Assembly: GCA_016213325.1 (NCBI GenBank)
Contig: JACRAY010000024.1
Span: forward strand, 1 to 64,000
Direction of reading: 5' to 3'
Length of the DNA: 64,000 bases
Origin: Burkholderiales bacterium
Lineage (GTDB): Bacteria; Pseudomonadota; Gammaproteobacteria; Burkholderiales; Burkholderiaceae_C
Part shown: positions 9,626 to 16,629 of the stretch, one piece after another
Layout of the letters: the number at the start of each line of letters is the position of its first letter
Numbering within the stretch: the stretch's first letter is position 1
Notes under the pieces: generated by a model
Databases searched by the model: none
What the model was told of the DNA's origin: nothing
The model's input: only the letters and a program-made list of their open reading frames with translations
Made by a program: the position numbers and the translations under genes

Positions 9626-9904
9626 ATGAAGACCTCCATCATCGCCATCCTCCTGCTGGCCTCCGGCGCCGCCTTCGCCAACGAAGCGGGCGACGACCTG
9701 TCGCGCTCTGCGCCGTTCGCGGGCGAGCGCACGCGCGCCGAAGTCAAGGCCGAAACCATGGCCGCCAAGCAGTCGGGTACGCTGAGCACCAGCGAGTACA
9801 CGGCCAGCCGCATGCCCGAGTTCAAGGGCGAGCGCAGCCGCGGCGAGACGCGCTACGAAGCCGTGCAGGCAGCGCGCGCGCACACCATCCACCAGCTGTA
9901 CTGA
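9626..9904 (+). CDS. DUF4148 secreted small protein, copy 1
   Basis: A 92-aa exported protein with a signal peptide (MKTSIIAILLLASGAAFA) and the DUF4148 pattern of TRAEVKAE and RSRGETRYEAVQAAR segments. DUF4148 proteins are small, abundant periplasmic proteins of Burkholderiales with no established function. A GTG nine bases upstream is in frame, but the ATG at 9626 is adjacent to the signal peptide. Copy 2 at 22328-22606 differs at 9 of 92 residues. Expression from the MerR-type promoter upstream is inferred. Confidence 0.88.
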   Translation: MKTSIIAILLLASGAAFANEAGDDLSRSAPFAGERTRAEVKAETMAAKQSGTLSTSEYTASRMPEFKGERSRGETRYEAVQAARAHTIHQLY

Positions 9905-9922
9905 TCCATGCCGTGTCCACGG

Positions 9923-9959
9923 CCGGGCCGCGCACCACGCGCCGCCCGGTCTTTTTTTT
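9923..9959 (+). terminator. Rho-independent terminator after DUF4148 gene 1
   Basis: The stem arms CCGGGC (9923-9928) and GCCCGG (9944-9949) are followed by a run of eight T (9952-9959). This is the clearest intrinsic terminator in the window. The duplicated copy at 22311 lacks it because the homology stops at 9921. Confidence 0.85.
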
Positions 9960-9963
9960 GGCC

Positions 9964-9994
9964 TTGACCTTGACATCGTGTCAAGGATCAAAGT
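9964..9994 (+). promoter_or_regulatory. CueR-type promoter of the DUF4396 gene
   Basis: TTGACC (9964-9969), a 19-bp spacer and CAAAGT (9989-9994). The dyad ACCTTGACATCGTGTCAAGG matches the CueR-type half-sites ACCTTG/CAAGG(T). Confidence 0.75.
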
Positions 9995-10020
9995 GGAAGC
10001 ACCCCAACCAGGAGACCCCC

Positions 10021-10512
10021 ATGAACGCTTCCCACGCCCACCAGGCCCATCACCAGCACCACTCGGCCGGGCCCAGCCTGAACGCCACGGCCTTCTGGGC
10101 CACGCTGCACTGCCTGTCGGGCTGTGCCATCGGCGAAGTGCTGGGCATGGTCATCGGCACCGCTCTCGGCCTGTCGAACGCCGCCACCATCGCGCTGGCC
10201 GTCAGCCTCGCATTCGCCTTCGGCTACGCGCTCACCATGGCGCCGATGCTGCGGCACGGCATGGGCTGGAAGGCCGCGGCGAAGCTGGCCCTGGCGGCCG
10301 ACACCGCCTCGATCACGATCATGGAGATCGTGGACAACGCAATCATGCTGGTCATTCCCGGCGCCATGGACGCGGGGCTGGGCAGCGGGCTGTTCTGGGG
10401 CGCGCTGGCGGCGTCTCTCGCAATCGCGGGTGTGGCGGCTTACCCGTTGAACCGCTGGCTCATCAAGCGTGGTGCGGGACATGCGCTGGCGCATGCGCAT
10501 CACCATCACTGA
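10021..10512 (+). CDS. DUF4396 membrane protein with His-rich ends
   Basis: The 163-aa integral membrane protein fits DUF4396, with about four hydrophobic helices between residues 25 and 150. Both ends are His-rich: about seven His in the first 15 residues and HALAHAHHHH at the C-terminus, consistent with metal binding. It lies 26 bp downstream of the -10 of a CueR-type promoter and has AGGAG before its ATG. A role in copper or silver handling is inferred from the promoter and the His tails. Its last 50 bases overlap the convergent DUF6064 gene. Confidence 0.85.
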   Translation: MNASHAHQAHHQHHSAGPSLNATAFWATLHCLSGCAIGEVLGMVIGTALGLSNAATIALAVSLAFAFGYALTMAPMLRHGMGWKAAAKLALAADTASITIMEIVDNAIMLVIPGAMDAGLGSGLFWGALAASLAIAGVAAYPLNRWLIKRGAGHALAHAHHHH

Positions 10513-11143
10513 TGGTGCGCCCCGTACGCGCAATCATGAACACGGAAGCGCCGCTCACGAGCAGCACCCAGTCCTGCGGCACCTGGAGCAGGAACGCGGC
10601 GCTCCCGCCCACGAGCGACCAGATCACGGGAATAGCCAGCAGCCAGCGGGAAACCGGGCCGCTGGCAAGCAGGAGAGTCCCGAATGTGAAAAGCGTCACC
10701 GGGCACGGGGTGATGCCGAACATCGGGATCCGGGGATAGCCGGGGCCCAGCGCCTGGCCAAGCACGGGATAGAGGAGCATGGCGTACGCGACCAGCCCCC
10801 ACCCGACCCACCGCGAGGCTGGCGGGGCTGGTGCGTCGAAGCGCAGCGTGCCGCGCACCGCAGCGAAGATGAACACCAGGCCCTGGGCGACGAACAGCGC
10901 GCCGAACGCCCACGCGGCCTGGTTGAGGGCGGTGAACTGCAGCCAGTGGTAGGCGATGCCGGACCACAGCCACATCACCCCCAGTCCGCCGGCCACCAGC
11001 CGGCTGCGCAGCGATGGCCCGGCCAGGGCCAGGCTCGCCAGCATCGCTGCCGCCACCGCATAAGCGACGACCTGGCTCGGCCAGACGGCCGCGTTGTACG
11101 TCGCGAAGACGTCCAGGAACTGGGCGTGGGTGAAGGGCAGCAT
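10463..11143 (-). CDS. DUF6064 family membrane protein
   Basis: A 226-aa protein beginning MLPFTHAQFLDVFATYNAAVWP, the typical DUF6064 N-terminus, followed by about six transmembrane helices. Its function is unknown. The ATG at 11143 matches the family start. The C-terminal tail DGDAHAPAHVPHHA is encoded antisense to the His-rich tail of the DUF4396 gene, giving a 50-bp convergent overlap, so each gene's end is constrained by the other. Confidence 0.85.
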   Translation of the reverse strand: MLPFTHAQFLDVFATYNAAVWPSQVVAYAVAAAMLASLALAGPSLRSRLVAGGLGVMWLWSGIAYHWLQFTALNQAAWAFGALFVAQGLVFIFAAVRGTLRFDAPAPPASRWVGWGLVAYAMLLYPVLGQALGPGYPRIPMFGITPCPVTLFTFGTLLLASGPVSRWLLAIPVIWSLVGGSAAFLLQVPQDWVLLVSGASVFMIARTGRTISDGDAHAPAHVPHHA

Positions 11144-11195
11144 CGACGTTGCTCCGGCAGGCCCACCCACATTAGTCCTCGCCGGGTGTGCGAGG

Positions 11196-11209
11196 TTGAC
11201 AGCTGTCAA
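11196..11209. promoter_or_regulatory. 14-bp perfect palindrome TTGACAGCTGTCAA
   Basis: The perfect palindrome lies in the region between the divergent DUF6064 gene (start 11143) and the 84-aa gene (start 11296). It has TTGAC half-sites like the Crp/Fnr motif elsewhere (TTGAC-N4-GTCAA) but with AGCT at the centre. It could be an operator for either gene. Confidence 0.45.
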
Positions 11210-11295
11210 GCGTGGCGGCAGTTGCGGCCCATTCCTACACATCCGGCGTGCCATCGGACCTAGATTGAAGTCTCCCATCGGCCAAGGAGACTGCC

Positions 11296-11550
11296 ATGCC
11301 TGACCCCAAGGACAACGCCAAGCAGACCGGTGACACGCGATTGCCGGAAGTGGAATCCGAGTTCGAAGCCCAGGAAGGCTCGCCCGACGCTGCGGGTATC
11401 CAGCGTACGCCCTCCGACCGCGGTCGTTCGGGCGAGCTGGGCCACGAGGGCCGCCCCGGCCGCGGCATCAACCAAGCCGGCCTCATCAAGGACCGCGAAG
11501 CCCCGGCCAGCGACAGCTACGGCAACACCCGGGAGTCGGGGGAAACTTGA
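11296..11550 (+). CDS. Small hydrophilic hypothetical protein (84 aa)
   Basis: An 84-aa, highly charged, probably disordered protein rich in G, E, D and R, without hydrophobic segments. The pattern (PSDRGRSGELGHEGRPGRGIN) resembles small stress-type proteins seen next to genes of this kind, but I cannot name a family. AAGGAG at 11284-11289 sits 6 bp before the ATG, supporting translation. Confidence 0.65.
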   Translation: MPDPKDNAKQTGDTRLPEVESEFEAQEGSPDAAGIQRTPSDRGRSGELGHEGRPGRGINQAGLIKDREAPASDSYGNTRESGET

Positions 11551-11583
11551 TCGCGCAGAAGCGTCGGACGTGATCCTGTCGGC

Positions 11584-12696
11584 CTAGAGCAAGCCCTCCG
11601 CGGCGACATAGGGATACCCCAGGTCCCGGGCCACCGCCTCGTACGTCACGCTCCCCTGGCACACGTTGAGCCCGCGGCGCAGGTGCACGTCGTCCCCCAT
11701 CGCCGCCTTCCACCCCTTGTTCGCGAGCGCGATGGCGTGGGCTATGGTGGCGTTGTTCAGCGCAAACGTGGAGGTGCGCGCCACGGCCCCCGGCATGTTG
11801 GCCACGCAGTAGTGCACGACGCCGTCGACTACGTAGACCGGCTCGGCATGCGTGGTCGCATGCGAGGTCTCGAAGCAGCCGCCCTGGTCGATGGCCACGT
11901 CCACCATCACAGCGCCCTTCTTCATGCGCGCCACGTGCTCGCGCGTGACGAGCTTGGGCGCCGACGCCCCGGGCACCAGCACGCCGCCGATCACCAGGTC
12001 GGCGTCGAGCACCGCTTCTTCGATGCTGAGCGCGTTGGAGTACGCGGTGTTGATGCGGTTGCCGAAGACCAGGTCCAGCTGCCGCAGGCGGTCGACGTTC
12101 TTGTCCAGCACCGTGACGCGCGCGCCCAGTCCCACGGCCATCTGCAGCGCGTTGGTGCCCACCACGCCCGCGCCGATCACGGCCACGTGGCCCGGCGCGA
12201 CGCCGGGCACCCCGCCCAGCAGCACGCCACGCCCGCCGTGCGCGATCTCCAGGTAGTGCGCGCCGGCCTGCACCGCCATGCGCCCCGCCACCTCGCTCAT
12301 CGGCGCCAGCAGCGGCAGCCCGCCGCCGGGGCCGGTGATGGTTTCGTAGGCGATGCACACGGCGCCGGATTCGACCAGCGCCTTGGTCTGCGCCGGATCG
12401 GGGGCGAGGTGCAGGTACGTGTAGAGGATCTGCCCCGGGCGCAGCATGCGGCATTCGGCGGGCTGCGGCTCTTTCACCTTCACGACCATGTCGGCGCGCG
12501 CGAACACTTCCTCCGGCTGCTCGACGATCTGCGCACCGGCGGTACGGTACTGGTCGTCGGCAAGGCCGATGGCCGCACCCGCGCCGGACTGCACGAGCAC
12601 CTGGTGGCCGTGCACCACCAGTTCGCGCACGCTGGCAGGCGTCAACCCGACCCGGTATTCATGGTTCTTGATCTCCTTCGGTACCCCGATGAGCAT
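11584..12696 (-). CDS. ald: Alanine dehydrogenase
   Basis: The 370-aa protein matches the length and sequence of NAD-dependent L-alanine dehydrogenase, which interconverts alanine and pyruvate plus ammonia. Visible features are the N-terminus [20 protein letters not shown], the substrate-binding Lys in VVKVKEPQ, the catalytic His in [10 protein letters not shown], and the NAD-binding motif GAGVVG in [14 protein letters not shown]. The ATG at 12696 is the family start and is preceded on its own strand by GAGGAG. It is divergent from the MerR regulator at 12866. Confidence 0.95.
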   Translation of the reverse strand: MLIGVPKEIKNHEYRVGLTPASVRELVVHGHQVLVQSGAGAAIGLADDQYRTAGAQIVEQPEEVFARADMVVKVKEPQPAECRMLRPGQILYTYLHLAPDPAQTKALVESGAVCIAYETITGPGGGLPLLAPMSEVAGRMAVQAGAHYLEIAHGGRGVLLGGVPGVAPGHVAVIGAGVVGTNALQMAVGLGARVTVLDKNVDRLRQLDLVFGNRINTAYSNALSIEEAVLDADLVIGGVLVPGASAPKLVTREHVARMKKGAVMVDVAIDQGGCFETSHATTHAEPVYVVDGVVHYCVANMPGAVARTSTFALNNATIAHAIALANKGWKAAMGDDVHLRRGLNVCQGSVTYEAVARDLGYPYVAAEGLL

Positions 12697-12865
12697 GGCG
12701 CTTCTCCTCTCGTGCAGACGACGCATTCTGGGCGCGGGGTGCGCGCAAGCACCAGCTGGATTCACAAAGCACCGGGGGCAGTAGCCAAGCTGATGGCCCC
12801 GGCCTTGACATGGCGCGCCGGTGGCGAGACATTGCCACCCGACTTTCCTGCTTCGAGGAGCTGTC

Positions 12866-13432
12866 ATGGGCTACATGAACATTGGCGAGGCCGCCGCCGC
12901 CGCCGGCGTCACGCCGAAGATGATCCGCCACTACGAGTCGCTGGGCATGATCCCGAACGTCGAGCGCACCGAGGCCGGCTACCGCCTGTACTCGCCGCGC
13001 GAAGTCGCCATGCTGCGCTTCATCCGCCAGTCGCGCACGCTGGGCTTCTCCGTCAAGCAGGTCGAGTCGCTGCTGGGCCTGTGGCGCGACGACCATCGCG
13101 AGAGCCGCGAGGTGAAGGAACTGGCGCAGCAGCAGCTGGCCGAGCTGGAGGCGCGCCAGCGCGAGATCGACGAGATGCGCTCGACGCTGTCGCAGCTGGT
13201 GGCCAAGTGCCGGGGCGACGACGACCCGCATTGCGCCATCCTCGAGGAGCTGTCGTCGGACGGCGTCGGCCCGGTGGCCGCCGTGAAGCCGGGCCAGACG
13301 CTCAAGGCCGTGAAGGCCGGCACGACCCGGGGCTCCCGCAAACCGGCCGCGGAGCCCTGCCATGCTGCACCCAAGGCAGAGCCCCTGTCCGGCCTGATGG
13401 CCTGGAGCAGGGGCCTGGGAGCCAAGCACTGA
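12866..13432 (+). CDS. CueR-like MerR regulator 1 (monovalent metal type)
   Basis: A 188-aa MerR-family activator with an N-terminal winged HTH (residues 4-40, MNIGEAAAAAGVTPKMIRHY), a dimerisation helix and a metal loop with C115-x7-C123 (CRGDDDPHC). S80 sits at the position of CueR Ser77, the residue that marks sensors of monovalent Cu/Ag/Au ions. A C-terminal basic extension (about residues 140-188) exceeds the usual CueR length of about 135. CGAGGAG precedes the ATG at 12866; MNIG at 12875 is an alternative start. Likely targets are the 19-bp-spacer promoters nearby. Confidence 0.88.
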   Translation: MGYMNIGEAAAAAGVTPKMIRHYESLGMIPNVERTEAGYRLYSPREVAMLRFIRQSRTLGFSVKQVESLLGLWRDDHRESREVKELAQQQLAELEARQREIDEMRSTLSQLVAKCRGDDDPHCAILEELSSDGVGPVAAVKPGQTLKAVKAGTTRGSRKPAAEPCHAAPKAEPLSGLMAWSRGLGAKH

Positions 13433-13433
13433 T

Positions 13434-14690
13434 TCAGTTCACCGGCGAACGCAGCCACTTCGCTTCGGCGTTCACGGGCCCGCTCAAGGTCCCGAGGAAT
13501 GCCTCAAGCTGGCGCAGCTCCGCCTGGCTCAACCCCAGCGGCTTCAGCTCGCTGTGGCCCGCAGGCGCCGCCGGTGCGCGGTTGTAGTGCTCCAGCACGT
13601 CCTTCAGCGTTGCCAGCTGGCCGGCGTGCATGTACGGCGCGCGCTCGGCCACGTTGCGCAGCGACGGCACGCGGAACTGGCGCAGCTGGTTGGGGTTGTC
13701 GTCGAGGAACCGGACCTCGCCGCACTGTTCGGGCTTTGCATCGCTGTGCCGCGACAGGCAGTTGAATTCGTCCTGCACCACCTGCCTGGCGCCTGCCAGC
13801 CGGCCCAGGTCGGCGGGCAGGCCCTTGGCCGCGGCGACGCCGGTGTTATGGAACTCGTTGTTGGTGAGCAGCGGCCCGCTGTGGCACTGGATGCACTGGC
13901 CCTTGCCCACAAACAGCTTCAGGCCGGCAATCTCGTCGCGGCTCATCGCCTGCTTCATCGCCTGCGCGTCGGACTGCAGCGCCGCTTCGACGTAGGCGTC
14001 GAAGCGCGAGCGCCCCGGCTCGAGCTTGCGCTCGTACGCGGCAATCGCCTTGCCCATGTTGGCGAACACGGTGCTCACCTGATCCCGGTCGGCGGCCAGC
14101 ATGGCCTCCCAGGCTGCCTTCGCCTGTTCGTCCTTGACCGGCCCCGCGTGACGCGGCAAGTGCTTCAGGTCGGGCAGCTTGCCGAAGATGGCTTCGTAGT
14201 CGGCGGCGTAGTGGCCGGCCACGATGTGCGCATACTGCGTGCGGTTGCCGCCGTGCTCGACCGGGCTTTCCAGCGGGCCCAGCGCCTGCGCCCACTGGCT
14301 GTCCTTGCGCCCGTCCCAGAACTGCCAGGGGCTGTGGGCGGTGCCGATCACGCTCATGGTTCGCCGGTCTGTCGTGCCGACACCCTTGGCGAGCGGCGTG
14401 CCGTCCTGGAACGACCTGTCCGGCAGGTGGCAGGTGGCGCAGGCGACTTCGCCATTGCTGCTGAACCGCTTGTCGAAGAACAGGCGCTGGCCGAACTCGG
14501 CGGCGCGCGGGTCGTCGGCGACGCGATTGGACGGATCGGCGGCCGGCGGCTGCAGGCTGGCGATCGCGAGCGAGCGCAGTTGCCGCAGCTCGTCGGCCGA
14601 CCAGGGCGAGTCGCCGCCGTAGAGCAGCGCGCCGATGGCGAGCGTGAGCCATGCAAACAGCAGCGCGATTTCGAATTTGCGCACTCGCAT
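13434..14690 (-). CDS. MauG/CcpA-type di-haem cytochrome c peroxidase
   Basis: The 418-aa periplasmic protein is anchored by an N-terminal hydrophobic segment (residues 7-24). It has two c-type haem motifs, CATCH at 84-88 and CIQCH at 266-270, as in bacterial di-haem peroxidases and MauG-like enzymes. The family reduces H2O2 or oxidises partner proteins. It is the last gene of a three-gene minus-strand operon (DUF1127-like, YtkA-like, peroxidase) preceded by a CueR-type promoter, suggesting a role in metal-linked oxidative stress. Its stop is adjacent to that of the convergent MerR gene. Confidence 0.9.
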   Translation of the reverse strand: MRVRKFEIALLFAWLTLAIGALLYGGDSPWSADELRQLRSLAIASLQPPAADPSNRVADDPRAAEFGQRLFFDKRFSSNGEVACATCHLPDRSFQDGTPLAKGVGTTDRRTMSVIGTAHSPWQFWDGRKDSQWAQALGPLESPVEHGGNRTQYAHIVAGHYAADYEAIFGKLPDLKHLPRHAGPVKDEQAKAAWEAMLAADRDQVSTVFANMGKAIAAYERKLEPGRSRFDAYVEAALQSDAQAMKQAMSRDEIAGLKLFVGKGQCIQCHSGPLLTNNEFHNTGVAAAKGLPADLGRLAGARQVVQDEFNCLSRHSDAKPEQCGEVRFLDDNPNQLRQFRVPSLRNVAERAPYMHAGQLATLKDVLEHYNRAPAAPAGHSELKPLGLSQAELRQLEAFLGTLSGPVNAEAKWLRSPVN

Positions 14691-14698
14691 GGCAGCCC

Positions 14699-15148
14699 TT
14701 ACCTCTGCAGCTGCAGGTTGAAGCGGACCGTGTCGGTGCGCCCGGCGGCGGTGATGGTGAAGTCCATCACCCACCAGCCGCCCATCTGGAACTTGATGCC
14801 TTCGACCAGGTAGTCGCCGTTGCCGAGGTAGCGCGTCATGCGCGGACGCGTCGGCAGGCCGTGGCGGTGCTCGGGCATGTCGCCGTCGACGGCAATCTGT
14901 GCGTCGGTCACGGGCGTGCCGTCGGCACGCGCCACGTGCAGGGTCCAGGCCTGCAGCTTCTTCACGGGCACCGGCGCGGTCTCGGGCTGGTACGAGACGC
15001 GGAAGGCGCCTTGCGCGGAAAACCTCTCGGTGGCGTAGTCGCGCGGCTGTTGCGACGCCTCGGACGCCTGCATGCAGCCGGCGGCAAGAGTGGCGCCGGC
15101 GGCCAGCGTGGCCAGGAGGAAGCGGCGGCGAAGGGTGTTCGTCGTCAT
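14699..15148 (-). CDS. YtkA/FixH-like domain lipoprotein
   Basis: A 149-aa exported protein with a lipobox ending at C25 (LAAGC) and an immunoglobulin-like YtkA/FixH-type domain (about residues 60-149) containing PEHRHGLPTRPRMTRYLGNGDY. Domains of this type occur in periplasmic proteins linked to copper or cytochrome systems. The start at 15148 has AGGCGG upstream and the gene ends 8 bp before the peroxidase start, consistent with one operon. The precise role is unknown. Confidence 0.8.
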   Translation of the reverse strand: MTTNTLRRRFLLATLAAGATLAAGCMQASEASQQPRDYATERFSAQGAFRVSYQPETAPVPVKKLQAWTLHVARADGTPVTDAQIAVDGDMPEHRHGLPTRPRMTRYLGNGDYLVEGIKFQMGGWWVMDFTITAAGRTDTVRFNLQLQR

Positions 15149-15160
15149 GGTCCGCCTCCT

Positions 15161-15349
15161 TTATGCGCAGCAGCCGGACGGCTTCATGGCCCCCACCGAC
15201 GCGTGCGAGATGCCGAGGTCGGTGAGCTCGCAGGCGCTCATGGCGCCAAGCTCCTGCAGGTCGCGGCGCAGGCGGCGCGCCTCGCGCCATCGGCAAAGCA
15301 GGCGGCGGGCGAGCGATGAGAAGTTCGAGAGGATGAGGGTGGTCGACAT
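15161..15349 (-). CDS. Small DUF1127-like protein with C-terminal CC
   Basis: A 62-aa protein with an Arg-rich DUF1127-like core (LLCRWREARRLRRDLQELGAMSACELTDLGIS). DUF1127 proteins are small regulators of phosphate, carbon or RNA metabolism in several proteobacteria. Unusually the protein ends in GCCA. With two more internal Cys, this could bind a metal. It is the first gene of the peroxidase operon and begins about 22 bp after the predicted start of transcription from the minus-strand CueR-type promoter. Confidence 0.75.
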   Translation of the reverse strand: MSTTLILSNFSSLARRLLCRWREARRLRRDLQELGAMSACELTDLGISHASVGAMKPSGCCA

Positions 15350-15377
15350 GGTGGGCTCCTGGGTTGGTGTGGCCGCA

Positions 15378-15408
15378 AGGTTCAACCCTCACCCGATGTC
15401 AAGGTCAA
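15378..15408 (-). promoter_or_regulatory. MerR-type promoter of the peroxidase operon
   Basis: On the minus strand TTGACC (15408-15403) and GAACCT (15383-15378) flank a 19-bp spacer with half-sites ACCTTGACA and a degenerate right half. It is back-to-back with the plus-strand box at 15423, so one intergenic region drives both the peroxidase and the RND operons. Confidence 0.6.
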
Positions 15409-15422
15409 GCCCCGGCGAGCGC

Positions 15423-15453
15423 TTGACCTTGCCACCGTGTCAAACCGGAGCAT
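15423..15453 (+). promoter_or_regulatory. CueR-type promoter of the RND operon
   Basis: TTGACC (15423-15428), a 19-bp spacer containing ACCTTGCCACCGTGTCAA, and GAGCAT (15448-15453). It lies 36 bp before the adaptor gene. Confidence 0.75.
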
Positions 15454-15489
15454 CCGGGCTTTCCAATCTCAACCGAACCCGGAGCCACC

Positions 15490-16629
15490 ATGCCATCCCA
15501 TCCCTTCCACAAGACGGCGGCGACCTTGCTGCTGTCGACGCTGGCTGCCGCGACCATGGTCGCCTGCCAGCCGGCCGTGCCGTCCGCGCAGGCCGCCGCG
15601 GCATCCCCCGCGCCTGTCGTCGCTGTCGCCGCCGTGCAGCAGCGCAACGTCGCGCCAGCCCACTCGCAAGTGGGCCGCGTCGAGGCGGCGCAGCGCGTCG
15701 ACGTGCGCCCGCGCGTCGCCGGCCATGTCGACGCCGTGCTGTTTCGCGAAGGCGACATGGTGCGTGCCGGCCAGCCGCTCTTTCGTATCGACACGCGTCC
15801 CTTCGACCTCGCCGTCGACCGCGCGCGCGCCGAACTGAATCTCGCGCGCAGCAGGGAGTCACTGGCCCGCAGCGAGGCCGAGCGCGCGCAGCGCCTGGCG
15901 AAGGAAAGCGCGATGGCCGGTGAAGAGGTCGAGCGCCGCACGGCCGCCTTCGCCGAAGCGCAGGCGCGCACGGCTGCTGCGCAGGCCGCGCTGCAAGCCG
16001 TCTCGCTCGATCGCGAGTTCGCCGTGGTCACCGCGCCGATCGCCGGCCGCGTGGGCCGCGCGCTGGTCACGGCCGGCAACTTCGTGGCCGCGGGAACGAC
16101 GCAACTGACGACACTGGGTGCGGCGGCGCCGCTGCACGTGCACTTCGACATCGGCGACCCCACGCTCGTCGCGCAGGTGGCCGCCGCGCGGCAGGCCGGG
16201 CAGTGGCAGGCCCGCATCATCGACGCCGCCACCGGCGCCGAGCTGGGAGCCGCCCCGGTCGACTTCATCGACAACGAGATGCCGGCGCAGGTCGGCACGC
16301 TGCGCCTGCGCGCGCGGCTGGACAAGCCCACGGCCTCGCTGGTTCCCGGGCAGTTCGTGCGGGTGCAGATGGCGGGCCGTCCGCGCGACAGCCTGCTGGT
16401 GCCCGAGGCGGCTATCGGCACCGACCAGGGGCAGCGCTACGTGCTGGCCGTGAAGGAAGGCAAGCTGGAATATCGCGGCGTCAAGACTGGCGCCGCGCTG
16501 GGCGACCAGCGCATCGTGACGAGCGGCATCGCCGCCGGCGAGCAGGTGGTCGTCTCGGGCCACATGAAGCTGCGCCCCGGCATGGCGGTGCAGGTCGCGA
16601 AGCGTGAGGATGCAAGGAGCGCGCCGTGA
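15490..16629 (+). CDS. RND efflux periplasmic adaptor (membrane fusion) lipoprotein
   Basis: The 379-aa adaptor has a lipobox at C26 (MVAC), a barrel-sandwich/lipoyl hybrid domain (VDVRPRVAGHVDAVLFREGDMVRAGQPLFRID), a coiled-coil hairpin (about residues 105-175) and beta-barrel segments, as in AcrA/MexE/MdtE. It links the inner-membrane pump to the outer-membrane channel. It is the first gene of the operon under the CueR-type promoter at 15423, and its stop overlaps the pump's GTG by 4 bp. Confidence 0.93.
   Translation: MPSHPFHKTAATLLLSTLAAATMVACQPAVPSAQAAAASPAPVVAVAAVQQRNVAPAHSQVGRVEAAQRVDVRPRVAGHVDAVLFREGDMVRAGQPLFRIDTRPFDLAVDRARAELNLARSRESLARSEAERAQRLAKESAMAGEEVERRTAAFAEAQARTAAAQAALQAVSLDREFAVVTAPIAGRVGRALVTAGNFVAAGTTQLTTLGAAAPLHVHFDIGDPTLVAQVAAARQAGQWQARIIDAATGAELGAAPVDFIDNEMPAQVGTLRLRARLDKPTASLVPGQFVRVQMAGRPRDSLLVPEAAIGTDQGQRYVLAVKEGKLEYRGVKTGAALGDQRIVTSGIAAGEQVVVSGHMKLRPGMAVQVAKREDARSAP

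Larger units (their letters stand above)
9507..9921. repeat. 415-bp inverted duplication, copy 1
   Basis: This segment recurs in reverse orientation at 22311-22725, also 415 bp, with no gaps that I can see. It holds a MerR-type promoter plus a complete DUF4148 gene. Homology starts at GGTTGACAC and stops at GTGTCCACG; outside those points the sequences diverge at once. This copy keeps a Rho-independent terminator just past its right end, so it looks like the ancestral one. Confidence 0.9.

Noticed and set aside
12805-12835. A seventh MerR-type promoter before merR1 (TTGACA, 19 bp, CATTGC)
   Set aside because: The spacer lacks the ACCTTG/CAAGGT dyad, and the -10 fits equally well at 17 bp. 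It is probably an ordinary promoter.
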